Origin: Chitinophagaceae bacterium
GTDB taxonomy: Bacteria; Bacteroidota; Bacteroidia; Chitinophagales; Chitinophagaceae
DNA: 64,000 nt
Direction of reading: 5' to 3'
Assembly: GCA_019752295.1 (NCBI GenBank)
Contig: JAIEMK010000007.1
Span: 1 to 64,000 of the forward strand
The notes beneath the pieces are model-generated. The model was not told the origin of the DNA. It worked only from the letters and a program-made list of their open reading frames with translations, and ran no database searches. Each line of letters begins with the position of its first letter. The stretch's first letter is position 1. Positions 16,198-25,471 of the stretch are shown piece by piece. The position numbers and the translations under genes are program-made.

Positions 16198-16809
16198 ATG
16201 AAAAAATTACTCCTTTTTACGCTTCTATTATCGACTACATCTTTATTGTTTGCGCAGAAAGCAAATGATTTTACACTTAGTAAAGGAACAAAACTCATTT
16301 ATAATGTTGAGCAAGGAACAAAAAATTATCAGTTTATAATGACAATAACAGAACTGAGTAAATCAGTTTCTTTTAATTGGGAAATGACTAGTCCAGTTAA
16401 CAGATCGGGTTCTATATCTATGACTGCCGATGCAATGAAAAGTGCTTATGCACTGTTCAATTATTTTAGTGGTGGTCCAACAATTTTAACAGAAGAGACC
16501 AGTGTATTTATAAGTAGTGAAGGATATCATTCGCTAATTGAAAACAAAAGTGCAAGTCTTTCTGTAAATGGAATAAAAGGCAGTAAAGAATTATTTAAAG
16601 TATTAGATGAAGTTACATCATCTGTTAATGGCAGTATCTATTTACCCTATAGTGCTGAGCTAAAAGGGAAAAGTATAAAGTTTGATGACCTGATACTAGA
16701 AAACGCTGATGGAAATAAAGTTATCCGTGTTTGGAAAAATGCAACATTCCCACTGATTCTATTTATGAAGACGAATTTCAAAATTTATCTTGCAAATATT
16801 GAACAGTAA
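16198..16809 (+). CDS. secreted protein, TapB/DUF3108-like
   Basis: 203 residues with a signal peptide ending LLFAQK. The start of the mature protein (FTLSKGTKLIYNVEQGTKNYQFIMTI) resembles the opening strands of DUF3108/TapB-type envelope proteins, which form a beta-rich fold in the periplasm or at the surface. No catalytic residues are visible. It lies 77 nt after the previous gene in the site 3 unit. The family match is weak. Confidence 0.5.
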   Translation: MKKLLLFTLLLSTTSLLFAQKANDFTLSKGTKLIYNVEQGTKNYQFIMTITELSKSVSFNWEMTSPVNRSGSISMTADAMKSAYALFNYFSGGPTILTEETSVFISSEGYHSLIENKSASLSVNGIKGSKELFKVLDEVTSSVNGSIYLPYSAELKGKSIKFDDLILENADGNKVIRVWKNATFPLILFMKTNFKIYLANIEQ

Positions 16810-16926
16810 AGAAACATAGGTATAAAAATATCATTTCCGCTTTCAATTATTTTATATTTCAATAGAGCAGTTTTTTTGTCTGCTATTTATGCTGTCCCAT
16901 TTTTTTAACTAATAAGCAACCATTAA

Positions 16927-17628
16927 ATGTCAAAAATTAAATTTTTAAGTTTTCTTTTATTTGCCGCTGTAACTTTATTTTCTTGTGCAAAAAAAGATGT
17001 TGTACCTAGCACAACATTAATGGATACGCCTACAGCAATAGCTCAATATGATGCATCAAATTATGGCATTTACAAAGGGGTATTTGTTGGTTCAAGTGGA
17101 ATAATTGTAATTGATATTAGTAATCAAGGGAAAATTTTAGCCACTTTAATAATTGAAGGAAAAACATATGCCTATACCACAACACAGACCATACTGCCAA
17201 ACCAAGTAACTTCCTTAACATTTGTAAACGGAAACGACCATTTTAACTTTTCTGTTGCTTCTAATGGTACCAATCCAACCATTACTAATTTAGTAATAAG
17301 TGGGCATGTAGATCCAGCGATAATGGTAGTTAAAGAAACATCTTTAGCCATTGTTAAATGTTATGAAGGAACATTTAGTGGAGGCGATAATGGTATTTTT
17401 AATGCCGTTATCTTTAATAACAAATTAAAAGCCTTAGTAAAAAGCACTACTGCAAATTCAAATTTTATTGCTGAAGGAACAGTTGTAAATAATGTTACTA
17501 TTTCAGCAGGTTCTGTTTCAAGTGGTTCAACATTTTCTGGAATGCTAAGTGGTAATACTTTTACTGGTACTTGGAATGATACACAAGCCGTTTTAAAAGG
17601 AACTTTTACTGGCACTAGAACATATTGA
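16927..17628 (+). CDS. lipoprotein of unknown function
   Basis: 233 residues with a lipobox (LFSCAKKD). The body is a repetitive series of short beta strands rich in asparagine, threonine, glycine and valine (GTFSGGDNGIFNAVIFNNKLKA, FSGMLSGNTFTGTWNDTQAVLKG), like a jelly-roll or avidin-like fold. Its gene is 117 nt after the last and 36 nt before a MORN-repeat gene. No family recognised. Confidence 0.6.
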   Translation: MSKIKFLSFLLFAAVTLFSCAKKDVVPSTTLMDTPTAIAQYDASNYGIYKGVFVGSSGIIVIDISNQGKILATLIIEGKTYAYTTTQTILPNQVTSLTFVNGNDHFNFSVASNGTNPTITNLVISGHVDPAIMVVKETSLAIVKCYEGTFSGGDNGIFNAVIFNNKLKALVKSTTANSNFIAEGTVVNNVTISAGSVSSGSTFSGMLSGNTFTGTWNDTQAVLKGTFTGTRTY

Positions 17629-17664
17629 TATTTTCGAGTAGGTATTTAAAATATAATCTTAAGT

Positions 17665-18303
17665 ATGAAAAAAATCTTTATTTCCCTGGCCGCCATTCTT
17701 ATTGTGTTGGTCGTTACAGCTCAATATGATAATCAATGCATATCGGGAAATTGTAATAATGGCATAGGCAAGTACTCATACTCTAATGGAAAAACGTATG
17801 ACGGAAAATTTAAGAAAGGAAAACCAAATGGAGAAGGGGTTTTAACTGAATCAAATTTAGATTCAACGATTTTACTTATAAATAGTAAGGAACAAAAACA
17901 AGCAACTACTACTATCTTACAAAAAGGTATATGGAAAGATGGAGAACTGAATGGTCAAGGATATATGCTTATAAAACGTCAAAAATTTGAAGAAAGCAAA
18001 GATGTATTGCCAGATAGTAGCAACGGTAAAAAATATGTTTATAAATCTTACTCAATTGAAAATTATATTGAAATCACCGGAAATTTTGTTAATGGTATTT
18101 TAAATGGCTATGGTGTTACAGAATCTTTCACAACCAAAAAAAATGATCCTAATTCTAAAATTGGCATAAAAAAGTATGAAGGGTATTTTAAAAATAATGA
18201 GCGTCATGGAAAAGGTAAATTGTATAAATGGGTAAATGGTTCATATCAACTTGCTAATGAGGGTGAATTTTTAAACGGAAAATTCATAGAACCTCTAAAA
18301 TAA
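17665..18303 (+). CDS. secreted MORN-repeat protein (short form)
   Basis: 212 residues with a signal peptide (ILIVLVVTAQ). The mature protein starts with a cysteine pair C-x4-C (CISGNCNNGIGKY) and then MORN-type repeats (YSNGKTYDGKFKKGKPNGEGVL, GIWKDGELNGQGYM, GYFKNNERHGKGKLY). Its end, LYKWVNGSYQLANEGEF..., is nearly the same as the end of the 517-residue protein at 22013, so it is a shortened paralogue of that protein's C-terminal half. MORN repeats form rod-like beta surfaces that can bind partners or lipids; the binding target is unknown. Confidence 0.75.
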   Translation: MKKIFISLAAILIVLVVTAQYDNQCISGNCNNGIGKYSYSNGKTYDGKFKKGKPNGEGVLTESNLDSTILLINSKEQKQATTTILQKGIWKDGELNGQGYMLIKRQKFEESKDVLPDSSNGKKYVYKSYSIENYIEITGNFVNGILNGYGVTESFTTKKNDPNSKIGIKKYEGYFKNNERHGKGKLYKWVNGSYQLANEGEFLNGKFIEPLK

Positions 18304-18331
18304 TAATTTTAAAAAATTTACCTATACGTGT

Positions 18332-19945
18332 ATGAAAACATTAATTACTACTTTTTTATTGCTTCTGTGTACATACTTTTTACATGCTCAAACTGAAGTA
18401 AAAAAAGAATATTGGCTTTCAAAAAAACTAAAATCAGAAACTACCTATTTGAATGGGATAAAAAATGGGAAAGAGATTATTTATTCTTATTGGGGTGACA
18501 AGGAGTCTGAAACTAATTGGGTTAATGGTCTTAAGCAAGGAGTGCAAAAAAATTATTACAAAGGTAATATTCAATCTGAGATTCCATTTGTCAACGGAAA
18601 AGAAGAGGGGCTTGCTTTGTATTATGATGGGAAAGGTCGTTTACGCAATGATGAACTTTGGGAAAACGGTAAAATAAAATGTAGGGACAAAGAATACTAC
18701 ACTAATGGGAACCTCTTAAAAGAATGCCCTTGCGTTGATGGTAAGAATAATGGTGTCTATAAGCGATATTTTCAAAATAGTCAAGTTTGGGAAGAGACTC
18801 AAATGCATGATGATCAATACAATGGTACATATAAACTTTATTATGATAATGGCACCTTAATTAAAGAGTATAATTATATTGAAGGTAAAAGAAATGGAAT
18901 ATGTAAAGATTTTAATGAAAAAGGGGTTCTGCAAGTAAGCCAAACATTTGCTAATGATGTTCTAGATGGGGCTAGTAAATTATATACGGATAGAGGTGTA
19001 ATATATAATGAAATAATTTATGTAAATGGAATTCAAAATGGGAAATACAAGCTCTATGATAAGGAAGGTAGAATTAAATCTGAAGAGCTGTTCATAAATG
19101 GTATATCAAAAGAGACTAATTATTTTAATGAGGAAGGTTATCTCACAAGTACACAACTACATAATGCTGAATTTTCCGATGAAATGTTTATTGTAGATAC
19201 TACTTCTAAAAAAAATGCTAGAAAAGAAAGTAAATGGGAAGTGCAGTATACCAATACATCTCGTTTTTATGGTGATCAAACACATACGATTAAAAGTGCA
19301 AAATCAAATACTGATATTAAAGTGGTTGATATTGAAGCTCATTGGCAAAAAGACACTGAAATTGAGTATGAAGGATATGTTGTAAATGGTGTAAGAGAGG
19401 GGATGGGTAAATTATACTATCACAGCGCTTCTGGTAATAAGGACGATGATGAGATTTATGTAGGGATGTTTAAAAACGGTCTTCCCAACGGATATGGATA
19501 TATGCGACCTAGATATACCCGAAAAATATTTGGGAATCCTGAAAATGAAAAGTATGATTATGGGTATTATAAAGACGGGAAATATGTTGGTGAATATCAG
19601 AATATGGAATTAGTCACGTATACAAATGGAAACACATATTATGGTCAGTTTACTAGTGGTAAATATCAAGGAAAAGGTACTCTTACCTGTAAGGAACAAA
19701 CAATCATTGTTGAACAAAATGATGGTACAAAAACATACGTATTAAAATATGAGGGTTATTGGAAAGAAGGAAAAATGCACGGTCATGGATTTTGCGATTA
19801 TGCAGATAAAACTACTTATTTCGGTAACTTCATAAATGGTAAAAGGGAAGGCGAAGGCAGTCTTCTATCTTATGAATGGAAGAAAAGCAAGATGATTAAA
19901 CATGAACTAAAAGGTATTTGGGTTGGCGATAAGTTTATAAAATAA
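18332..19945 (+). CDS. secreted MORN-repeat protein with YwqK-type (MORN_2) repeats
   Basis: 537 residues with a signal peptide ending FLHAQ. Roughly residues 25-290 carry about ten MORN_2 repeats of the YwqK type (W-x-NGxxxG..., ETNWVNGLKQGVQKNYYKG, YNYIEGKRNGICKDF). From about 345 on come classic MORN repeats (YEGYVVNGVREGMGKLYY, YVGMFKNGLPNGYGYM, YYGQFTSGKYQGKGTL). In Bacteroidota YwqK-like repeats are often secreted or toxin-linked; no toxin domain is visible here. It is the last gene of the site 3 unit, 28 nt after the 17665 gene. Function inferred only as an extracellular binding or scaffold protein. Confidence 0.75.
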   Translation: MKTLITTFLLLLCTYFLHAQTEVKKEYWLSKKLKSETTYLNGIKNGKEIIYSYWGDKESETNWVNGLKQGVQKNYYKGNIQSEIPFVNGKEEGLALYYDGKGRLRNDELWENGKIKCRDKEYYTNGNLLKECPCVDGKNNGVYKRYFQNSQVWEETQMHDDQYNGTYKLYYDNGTLIKEYNYIEGKRNGICKDFNEKGVLQVSQTFANDVLDGASKLYTDRGVIYNEIIYVNGIQNGKYKLYDKEGRIKSEELFINGISKETNYFNEEGYLTSTQLHNAEFSDEMFIVDTTSKKNARKESKWEVQYTNTSRFYGDQTHTIKSAKSNTDIKVVDIEAHWQKDTEIEYEGYVVNGVREGMGKLYYHSASGNKDDDEIYVGMFKNGLPNGYGYMRPRYTRKIFGNPENEKYDYGYYKDGKYVGEYQNMELVTYTNGNTYYGQFTSGKYQGKGTLTCKEQTIIVEQNDGTKTYVLKYEGYWKEGKMHGHGFCDYADKTTYFGNFINGKREGEGSLLSYEWKKSKMIKHELKGIWVGDKFIK

Positions 19946-20127
19946 TGCTGCTATTTTTTTATTGTATCATTGTTATGTTCAAAAAGGAGCTATTAATAAA
20001 GATTCTTAGTAGCAGCAACTTCTGATACCAATCTGCATTTAATAGTATATATGAATCTTGGGTTTACTATTAAATCAGAAGAAAAAGAAAATTAATATAC
20101 AATACCTCAATTTAATTAGTAATCAAA

Positions 20128-20145
20128 ATACCCTTCAGTGGGTAT
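20128..20145. promoter_or_regulatory. operator palindrome, site 4 (ATACCC-ttcagt-GGGTAT)
   Basis: Perfect half sites with the right half starting 27 nt before TATTTTTA (20167-20174, one base off TAnnTTTG). Controls the unit from 20223 to 25365. The roughly 270-nt gap before it, from 19946, has no coding signal; a distant GCTGCTA/TAGCAGC dyad spans 19947-20017. Confidence 0.75.
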
Positions 20146-20222
20146 AAATTAAATATTTTATATAGATATTTTTAGGAATCATTATTTATGTTATTACTAT
20201 TTCTTAATTCAACCTCATATTG

Positions 20223-20867
20223 ATGAAAAAAATTATTTTATTTACAGCAATTGTATTTTGTACTTTAATGCTGAATGCACAAGTACATATAAATACCTAT
20301 ATTGTTGGAGGAGTTTCATTACCCAACTTCAAGTACAGTTATGATAAAGTTGCTTCACCTAGAAGTATTTACCAGGGTTATACTGGAGGTTTATTATTTA
20401 ATACCGGATTTATGGGAGGAACAAAGAATGAAATGATGTTGAATTTTGGTTTGAATTATTTACAAGCTGGGGCTATTGACAAAGCACCAGTATCTGGTTC
20501 GGTTGTTGAATCAAAAATTAGACTTAATTATATACAAACAGAATTTTTCATTTCACTCCCTATCTCAATTTTTGAACTCTGTGGTGGGTTTCATTATAAT
20601 TATGCTATAAACGGAAAAAAAATAATTAACAAAAATGATGGAACAAGTGCCACAACTAGTATAAAATTTGGCAGTGAAAATGGCGTTGATGATGCTCACA
20701 GAGGTGATTTGGGACTGAGTTTGAAAGCGGTTGTAAACGTGTCTAAATTTAAATTTATAGTAGGTTATAATAAAGGACTTTTTGGATTGTCGGCAAATGC
20801 ATTAGAAGATGTATATAATAAAACATACACCGTTAGTTTGGCATATCCACTTAGTAAGAAAAAATAG
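20223..20867 (+). CDS. outer-membrane beta-barrel protein (porin-like)
   Basis: 214 residues from ATG 20223 (an in-frame TTG lies just before). Signal peptide MKKIILFTAIVFCTLMLNAQ, then paired beta strands with repeated Gly-aromatic turns (FNTGFMGGTKNEMMLNFGLNYLQ, FFISLPISIFELCGG) and a closing strand (KTYTVSLAYPLSKKK). It resembles small OmpA/W-type or PorT-like barrels of Bacteroidota (outer membrane beta-barrel family). It is the first gene of the site 4 unit. No ligand recognised. Confidence 0.65.
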   Translation: MKKIILFTAIVFCTLMLNAQVHINTYIVGGVSLPNFKYSYDKVASPRSIYQGYTGGLLFNTGFMGGTKNEMMLNFGLNYLQAGAIDKAPVSGSVVESKIRLNYIQTEFFISLPISIFELCGGFHYNYAINGKKIINKNDGTSATTSIKFGSENGVDDAHRGDLGLSLKAVVNVSKFKFIVGYNKGLFGLSANALEDVYNKTYTVSLAYPLSKKK

Positions 20868-20912
20868 TTATTAGAAAGCCATATTCTGATGTATCTTTTA
20901 ACTAAATGATTG

Positions 20913-22010
20913 ATGAAAAATAAACTAGTATTCTTTTTTGCACTTTTAGCAAATATTTGCCTTGCAAATATGGCGTCGCCACTGAGAACTGGTACTATCA
21001 ATGCAAATGCGTTAAGCAGTAAGGACGTTTCCATTTTAAAGGAACATATTGGGGTACGAATTTTCAAGGGGTTTAAAACGGCTCAGTTTGATATCGAATA
21101 TTCGATAAATACGAAGATTGAGGGCGGCCAAATTCCTTTGATATTTTTAGCTAAAGATTATAAAGGCGATTTTAAAGTTTGGGTAGATGATCAATTAGTC
21201 AATATTCAGGAAATTCCTAATTATATTATTAGACCAAAAGATTCCCCCTTTGCCAATTTTGAAAATTCATTTGATTATACTGAATCTGGGTATAACTATA
21301 TAAAAATTAATTGGACCGAAAACGGACATAATTTATATAAGTTAGACGATTTAAAATACTTTGAAGCCTCTTTAAAAAAGGGGGATCATAAAATTCGAGT
21401 ATCCTATACTGCTAATGTATGGGTGTACAATGCAGAATGGGTTAAGGAATATAGTTTTCGATATGCTCTTGCACCTGCAGCTTACTGGAAATCGTTCGGT
21501 GGACTTACAATTACCATTATTAATGAATCAGAATTAGATTCAGTAGCTACCAATTTAGGAAACCCGATTGAAGGAAAATTTGCTACTATTTCAAATTGGA
21601 AATTCAACCAATTGCCTACTGACATTTTCGAAATTAATTATAACCCAGTTATTGGCAATCTAGCATCAACGCTTATTAAGATAGATCCATTTGTACTTAT
21701 GATAATATGCGGGATATTTCTTTTTACTTTTCACTTATGGCTTAGTATTAGTTATCGAAAAAGAAACCTACATAAAAAAATTTCATGGGTTGTAATGTTA
21801 GGAAGTTTTTTGTCCCCGTTTTTGATTCTATCTACTTATATCGCGTTCTATCTAATCATTGAAAATTTATTAGGAGAACATGTAAGTTCAAGAATGGGCT
21901 ATTATTTTTTAATATTTGGCTTTTATCCATTGGTTGCATTAATATATTTATTAGTGATGATTGCAATTGACTGGCTAGTCAAAAAATATTTAGTAAAACA
22001 TATAATATAA
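20913..22010 (+). CDS. exported protein with C-terminal membrane segments, unknown function
   Basis: 365 residues from ATG 20913. It has a signal peptide ending CLANMA, a beta-rich domain to about residue 245 (LINFQ-like Ig or beta-sandwich strands), then three or four transmembrane helices (about 255-275, 287-312, 326-350) and a basic tail. The shape is of an inner-membrane protein with a large periplasmic domain. Family not recognised. Its stop is 2 nt before the ATG of the MORN gene at 22013, so they are likely translationally coupled. Confidence 0.55.
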   Translation: MKNKLVFFFALLANICLANMASPLRTGTINANALSSKDVSILKEHIGVRIFKGFKTAQFDIEYSINTKIEGGQIPLIFLAKDYKGDFKVWVDDQLVNIQEIPNYIIRPKDSPFANFENSFDYTESGYNYIKINWTENGHNLYKLDDLKYFEASLKKGDHKIRVSYTANVWVYNAEWVKEYSFRYALAPAAYWKSFGGLTITIINESELDSVATNLGNPIEGKFATISNWKFNQLPTDIFEINYNPVIGNLASTLIKIDPFVLMIICGIFLFTFHLWLSISYRKRNLHKKISWVVMLGSFLSPFLILSTYIAFYLIIENLLGEHVSSRMGYYFLIFGFYPLVALIYLLVMIAIDWLVKKYLVKHII

Positions 22011-22012
22011 AG

Positions 22013-23566
22013 ATGAAGAAAATATTTATTTCATTTATTTTTTGCTTTTTTATAATAGCCGTGACTGCGCAAAAAACTTGGACCTGTGTATCGGGTGATT
22101 GCCAAAATGGTATTGGTACATTTATTTATGATCTAGGAGAAAGCTACACAGGGCAATGGAAAAATGGGAAAGCTATGGGTGAAGGCACTATTAGAAATAA
22201 AGATGGTGTATATAATGGCCAGGTAAAATATTTTCTTACTAAGGAAGGCATGGGCACTTTTACGAATAATGCATTACAGGTATTTAAAGGGCAATGGAAA
22301 AATGATAAAATGAATGGAGAAGGTACCTATAATTGGGAAGGTAAAAGTTATTCAGGACATTGGAAGGATGGGGAATATGATGGGGAAGGGATATATAATG
22401 ATGGGAAAGGCACAATTTATTCGGGACATTGGAAGGATGGTAAACGTGACGGCAAGGGATCTGAAACCAATGCCATGTTTGGTGGCAAAATTAGCAGTGG
22501 TAATTGGGACGAAGGTTATTTAATAGGGGCTGGTATGGAAATGTATCCTACGGGCTATTATATGAAAGCTACTTTTAAAAAAGGGTTTAAAGTTGTCAAT
22601 GAAAGGTATTTTAATAAGGAAAATAAAAAGATTTCATACGAGGAGTTTAAGGCAAAAAATCCATACAAATTTTGTGCGGAGGGTAATTGCTATACTGGTT
22701 TAGGAACATGTGAATTTGATTATGTTAGTGAAATTTTTATCGGAAATTGGCTCAACGGGAAACGCCAGGGATTTGTAGCTGAGTTTTCTGGTGCTGATAA
22801 TTTTTATTATGGAATCTGGAATGAAGATACCCTTGTTAGAAAAATTGATGAAAAAGAAGCACAAAAATATTTATCAGCTCAAAGAACTAATTTCTTGAAA
22901 TTATTGAAATCTGCAATGAAGAATAATACAAGTAAGTCGAATTCTTTTGCTAAAACTGCCACTTTAATAGAAGGTTGTAACAATGGTGAATGTACTTCAG
23001 GTAATTGTGATAATGGTTTTGGTTCTTATGCTGATTGTTCTGGGGGAACCTATAATGGTAATTTTAAAAATGGGGTTCCCTTTGGTCAGGGCACTTATAC
23101 TTATGCAAGAGAACTTTCTATACAGAAGTTTACGCATATTCAGCAACAACAAATGTTTGAAAAAACAACCATGAAGGGTATTTGGAATGGTACTAAAATG
23201 AATGGGTCTGGTAGTATCTACACTGAAATTAAAAGTTATGAGGAAAAAGAGTTTGAAGCAGATGCTGGTGCAACTTCTACTGGAACCGAATGGGAGCGAA
23301 TTGAACATTTAACTGTAACAGAATATAAAGGAGATTTTGTAGACGGGAAGTTAAATGGGTATGGATATTATGAAACCTATTGGAAAATTGGTGTTCGAAG
23401 AGTAGATGATGATGAGCCGTTTACTGGTTTAGAAAAATACCTAGGTGAATTTAAAAATAACCAATTCAACGGTAAGGGCAAATTATATAAATGGTCAAAC
23501 GGATCCTATCAACTGACCAATGAGGGTGAGTTTTTAAACGGCAAATATGTAGGGCCTTCAAAATAA
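22013..23566 (+). CDS. secreted MORN-repeat protein (long form)
   Basis: 517 residues with a signal peptide (IIAVTAQKT). Two MORN blocks are separated by a linker (about 285-320). Cys-pair modules of the form C-x4-C-x2-G-x-G open or punctuate them (CVSGDCQNGIG, CAEGNCYTGLG, CTSGNCDNGFG), each followed by GxWKxGxxxGxGxY repeats. The C-terminal half closely matches the 212-residue protein at 17665, including GKLYKWSNGSYQLTNEG. It probably arose by domain duplication within the cassette. Extracellular or periplasmic scaffold is inferred. It is coupled to 20913 and precedes the TPR gene at 23581 by 14 nt. Confidence 0.75.
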   Translation: MKKIFISFIFCFFIIAVTAQKTWTCVSGDCQNGIGTFIYDLGESYTGQWKNGKAMGEGTIRNKDGVYNGQVKYFLTKEGMGTFTNNALQVFKGQWKNDKMNGEGTYNWEGKSYSGHWKDGEYDGEGIYNDGKGTIYSGHWKDGKRDGKGSETNAMFGGKISSGNWDEGYLIGAGMEMYPTGYYMKATFKKGFKVVNERYFNKENKKISYEEFKAKNPYKFCAEGNCYTGLGTCEFDYVSEIFIGNWLNGKRQGFVAEFSGADNFYYGIWNEDTLVRKIDEKEAQKYLSAQRTNFLKLLKSAMKNNTSKSNSFAKTATLIEGCNNGECTSGNCDNGFGSYADCSGGTYNGNFKNGVPFGQGTYTYARELSIQKFTHIQQQQMFEKTTMKGIWNGTKMNGSGSIYTEIKSYEEKEFEADAGATSTGTEWERIEHLTVTEYKGDFVDGKLNGYGYYETYWKIGVRRVDDDEPFTGLEKYLGEFKNNQFNGKGKLYKWSNGSYQLTNEGEFLNGKYVGPSK

Positions 23567-23580
23567 AAAATCATAAACAA

Positions 23581-25365
23581 ATGATTGAAATGCGGAAAAT
23601 ATCTATGCTATTTATTCTTTTACTATTTTGCCAGTTTATTATTGCGCAGGAGGTAAAAGTCTCAAAAGAAAAATCTGAGAATAACAGTCAATTAATTGAA
23701 AAGAAAAGGCAAGATATCTTGCACTGTAAAGGGCTGAGTAAAGACAGTGTAGTAAAGATATATGATAGGTTTTTGAAAATGATATTAGCTTATAGTAAAG
23801 ACAAGAACATAAAACTCTCTTATTCTAGTTTAGAGTACTTAGTTTCATATAACTATCAAGGGGAACAAGTAGAATATCTTGGAGATGAGAAAAGCCTAAT
23901 TATTTATTTGAATGATTTATTGAAAACCATATCAAAAAAGGCTGAATTGGAGGATGTAGCGGAGTCTTACAAGATGGCTAATTCTTTTTATTCTAAAATT
24001 TCAAATAATGCTAATGACGAAAGTTATTTTATAAATGAAGGCCCTGTAATGGAAGGATATTATTTTTGGAAATCAAAATTCGATCTTGCCCGAGTTTCGT
24101 TTAAGCAAAATCAGTTCAGAGAAGCTTGGTTTAATTATAGCCAAGCAGCGCGTTATTATTTGCCAGATTCATCTTATTATTTAGCTGCAATGGCAATGAT
24201 TAAAGAGAATGATACTGTAAAATCGAATGATAAAGATTCATTAAATAAGTCAGTCTTAGAATTTTTTTCTAAATCCATACATTTAAAACCGGATAATAAA
24301 TTATACATTGGTGAAAGAGGTAAATTTTATTTACAGAAAGTTAAAGACACTACGAATGCGTTGGCAGACCTTAATAAGGCCGCTGCACTTCAATCGATGG
24401 ATCCTGAAATTTATTTTCAGTTAGCTTTACTTAGTCATAGGAAATTGCATAATGATCAAGAAGCCATTCGCAATCTTTCAACTTGCATTAGTTTGAAACC
24501 AGAAAAAGCGGATTATTATTATTTAAGGGCTTTACTCTATAGAGATAACAACAACTTTCTTGCAGCGCTTCAGGATTTTAAAAGTGCTATTAAGTTTGGC
24601 AAAGCCAATCCAGATTATTATGCTGGCAGAGGGTATTGTAATGGTCAGCTAAATAATTTTATTGAGGCTTATGACGACTATAATGTAGTACTATTGTTAA
24701 ATCCCAAGGATGAAATTTCGAGAAGCAATGTGCAAAAACTAGACCCGATTTTAAAAGCAGAATATGCAAAAAAAGGAGTAACTGCTCAAAATGTGTTTCA
24801 ATATTTTATGAAACAAGGGGATGAATATTTAAAAAACGATGATAAATTATATGCTGCCCTGAGTTATACTAAATGCACTAAAATAGAACCTACTAACACG
24901 GAACCTTATAATAAAGCAGGAAAAATATTTGGCTTTTATAATATGAATAGTTATGCAGAACCTTATTTACATTATGCTGCTTATTCGAATGGGAAAAACT
25001 CAGAATATTTTATTGATTTAGGTAAATTTTACATGTCAAATTTGGAAGACTACCCAAAAGCATCTGGTATACTTGATACTGCGGCCTTACTTGGCTCGAA
25101 AAATGAGGAGTGTTATTTTTTAAATGGGTTATGTAAACAGTATGCATTGCAAAACAAAGAGGGGGCATTGAAGGATTATACAACAGCTATAAAACTGCTT
25201 CCTAATTTTAAAGAGGCATTAAGAAAGAGAGGAAATTTGTTAATAAGTGAATTTAAAAATTATATATCCGCCCTATCTGATTATGAAGCTTTAAATAAAT
25301 TAGAACCCAAAAACATTATTTACCTATCTAAGATAAAAGAGTGCAAAGAAAATATAAAAAAATAA
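23581..25365 (+). CDS. secreted tetratricopeptide-repeat protein
   Basis: 594 residues; the signal peptide (MLFILLLFCQFIIAQE) is clear, with starts possible at 23581 or at MRKISML (23590). About eight TPR-like helical pairs run from residue 150 (REAWFNYSQAARYYLPDSS, DLNKAAALQSMDPEIYFQLALLS, ALQDFKSAIKFGKANPDYYAGRG, and PNFKEALRKRGNLLISEFKN near the end). TPRs bind partner proteins; here the protein is exported, so the partner is likely one of the neighbouring envelope proteins. Last gene of the site 4 unit. Confidence 0.7.
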   Translation: MIEMRKISMLFILLLFCQFIIAQEVKVSKEKSENNSQLIEKKRQDILHCKGLSKDSVVKIYDRFLKMILAYSKDKNIKLSYSSLEYLVSYNYQGEQVEYLGDEKSLIIYLNDLLKTISKKAELEDVAESYKMANSFYSKISNNANDESYFINEGPVMEGYYFWKSKFDLARVSFKQNQFREAWFNYSQAARYYLPDSSYYLAAMAMIKENDTVKSNDKDSLNKSVLEFFSKSIHLKPDNKLYIGERGKFYLQKVKDTTNALADLNKAAALQSMDPEIYFQLALLSHRKLHNDQEAIRNLSTCISLKPEKADYYYLRALLYRDNNNFLAALQDFKSAIKFGKANPDYYAGRGYCNGQLNNFIEAYDDYNVVLLLNPKDEISRSNVQKLDPILKAEYAKKGVTAQNVFQYFMKQGDEYLKNDDKLYAALSYTKCTKIEPTNTEPYNKAGKIFGFYNMNSYAEPYLHYAAYSNGKNSEYFIDLGKFYMSNLEDYPKASGILDTAALLGSKNEECYFLNGLCKQYALQNKEGALKDYTTAIKLLPNFKEALRKRGNLLISEFKNYISALSDYEALNKLEPKNIIYLSKIKECKENIKK

Positions 25366-25412
25366 TTCTGATATGTTTTCCTGACTCTATTAATACTGTT
25401 ATTGTTTTATAA

Positions 25413-25430
25413 ATACCCTACAGTAGGTAT
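25413..25430. promoter_or_regulatory. operator palindrome, site 5 (ATACCC-tacagt-AGGTAT)
   Basis: One mismatch in the right half. At the 27-nt spacing lies AACGTTTA (25452-25459), a weaker -7 match, 13 nt before the next ATG. Probably controls the single gene at 25472. Confidence 0.55.
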
Positions 25431-25471
25431 GCAAATATTCCTATATCTGAAAACGTTTATTGTAAAAAAAA

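Noticed and set aside
17632-17660. Extra half site GGTATT after the lipoprotein gene
   Set aside because: Only one half of the palindrome and no -7 box at the expected distance.
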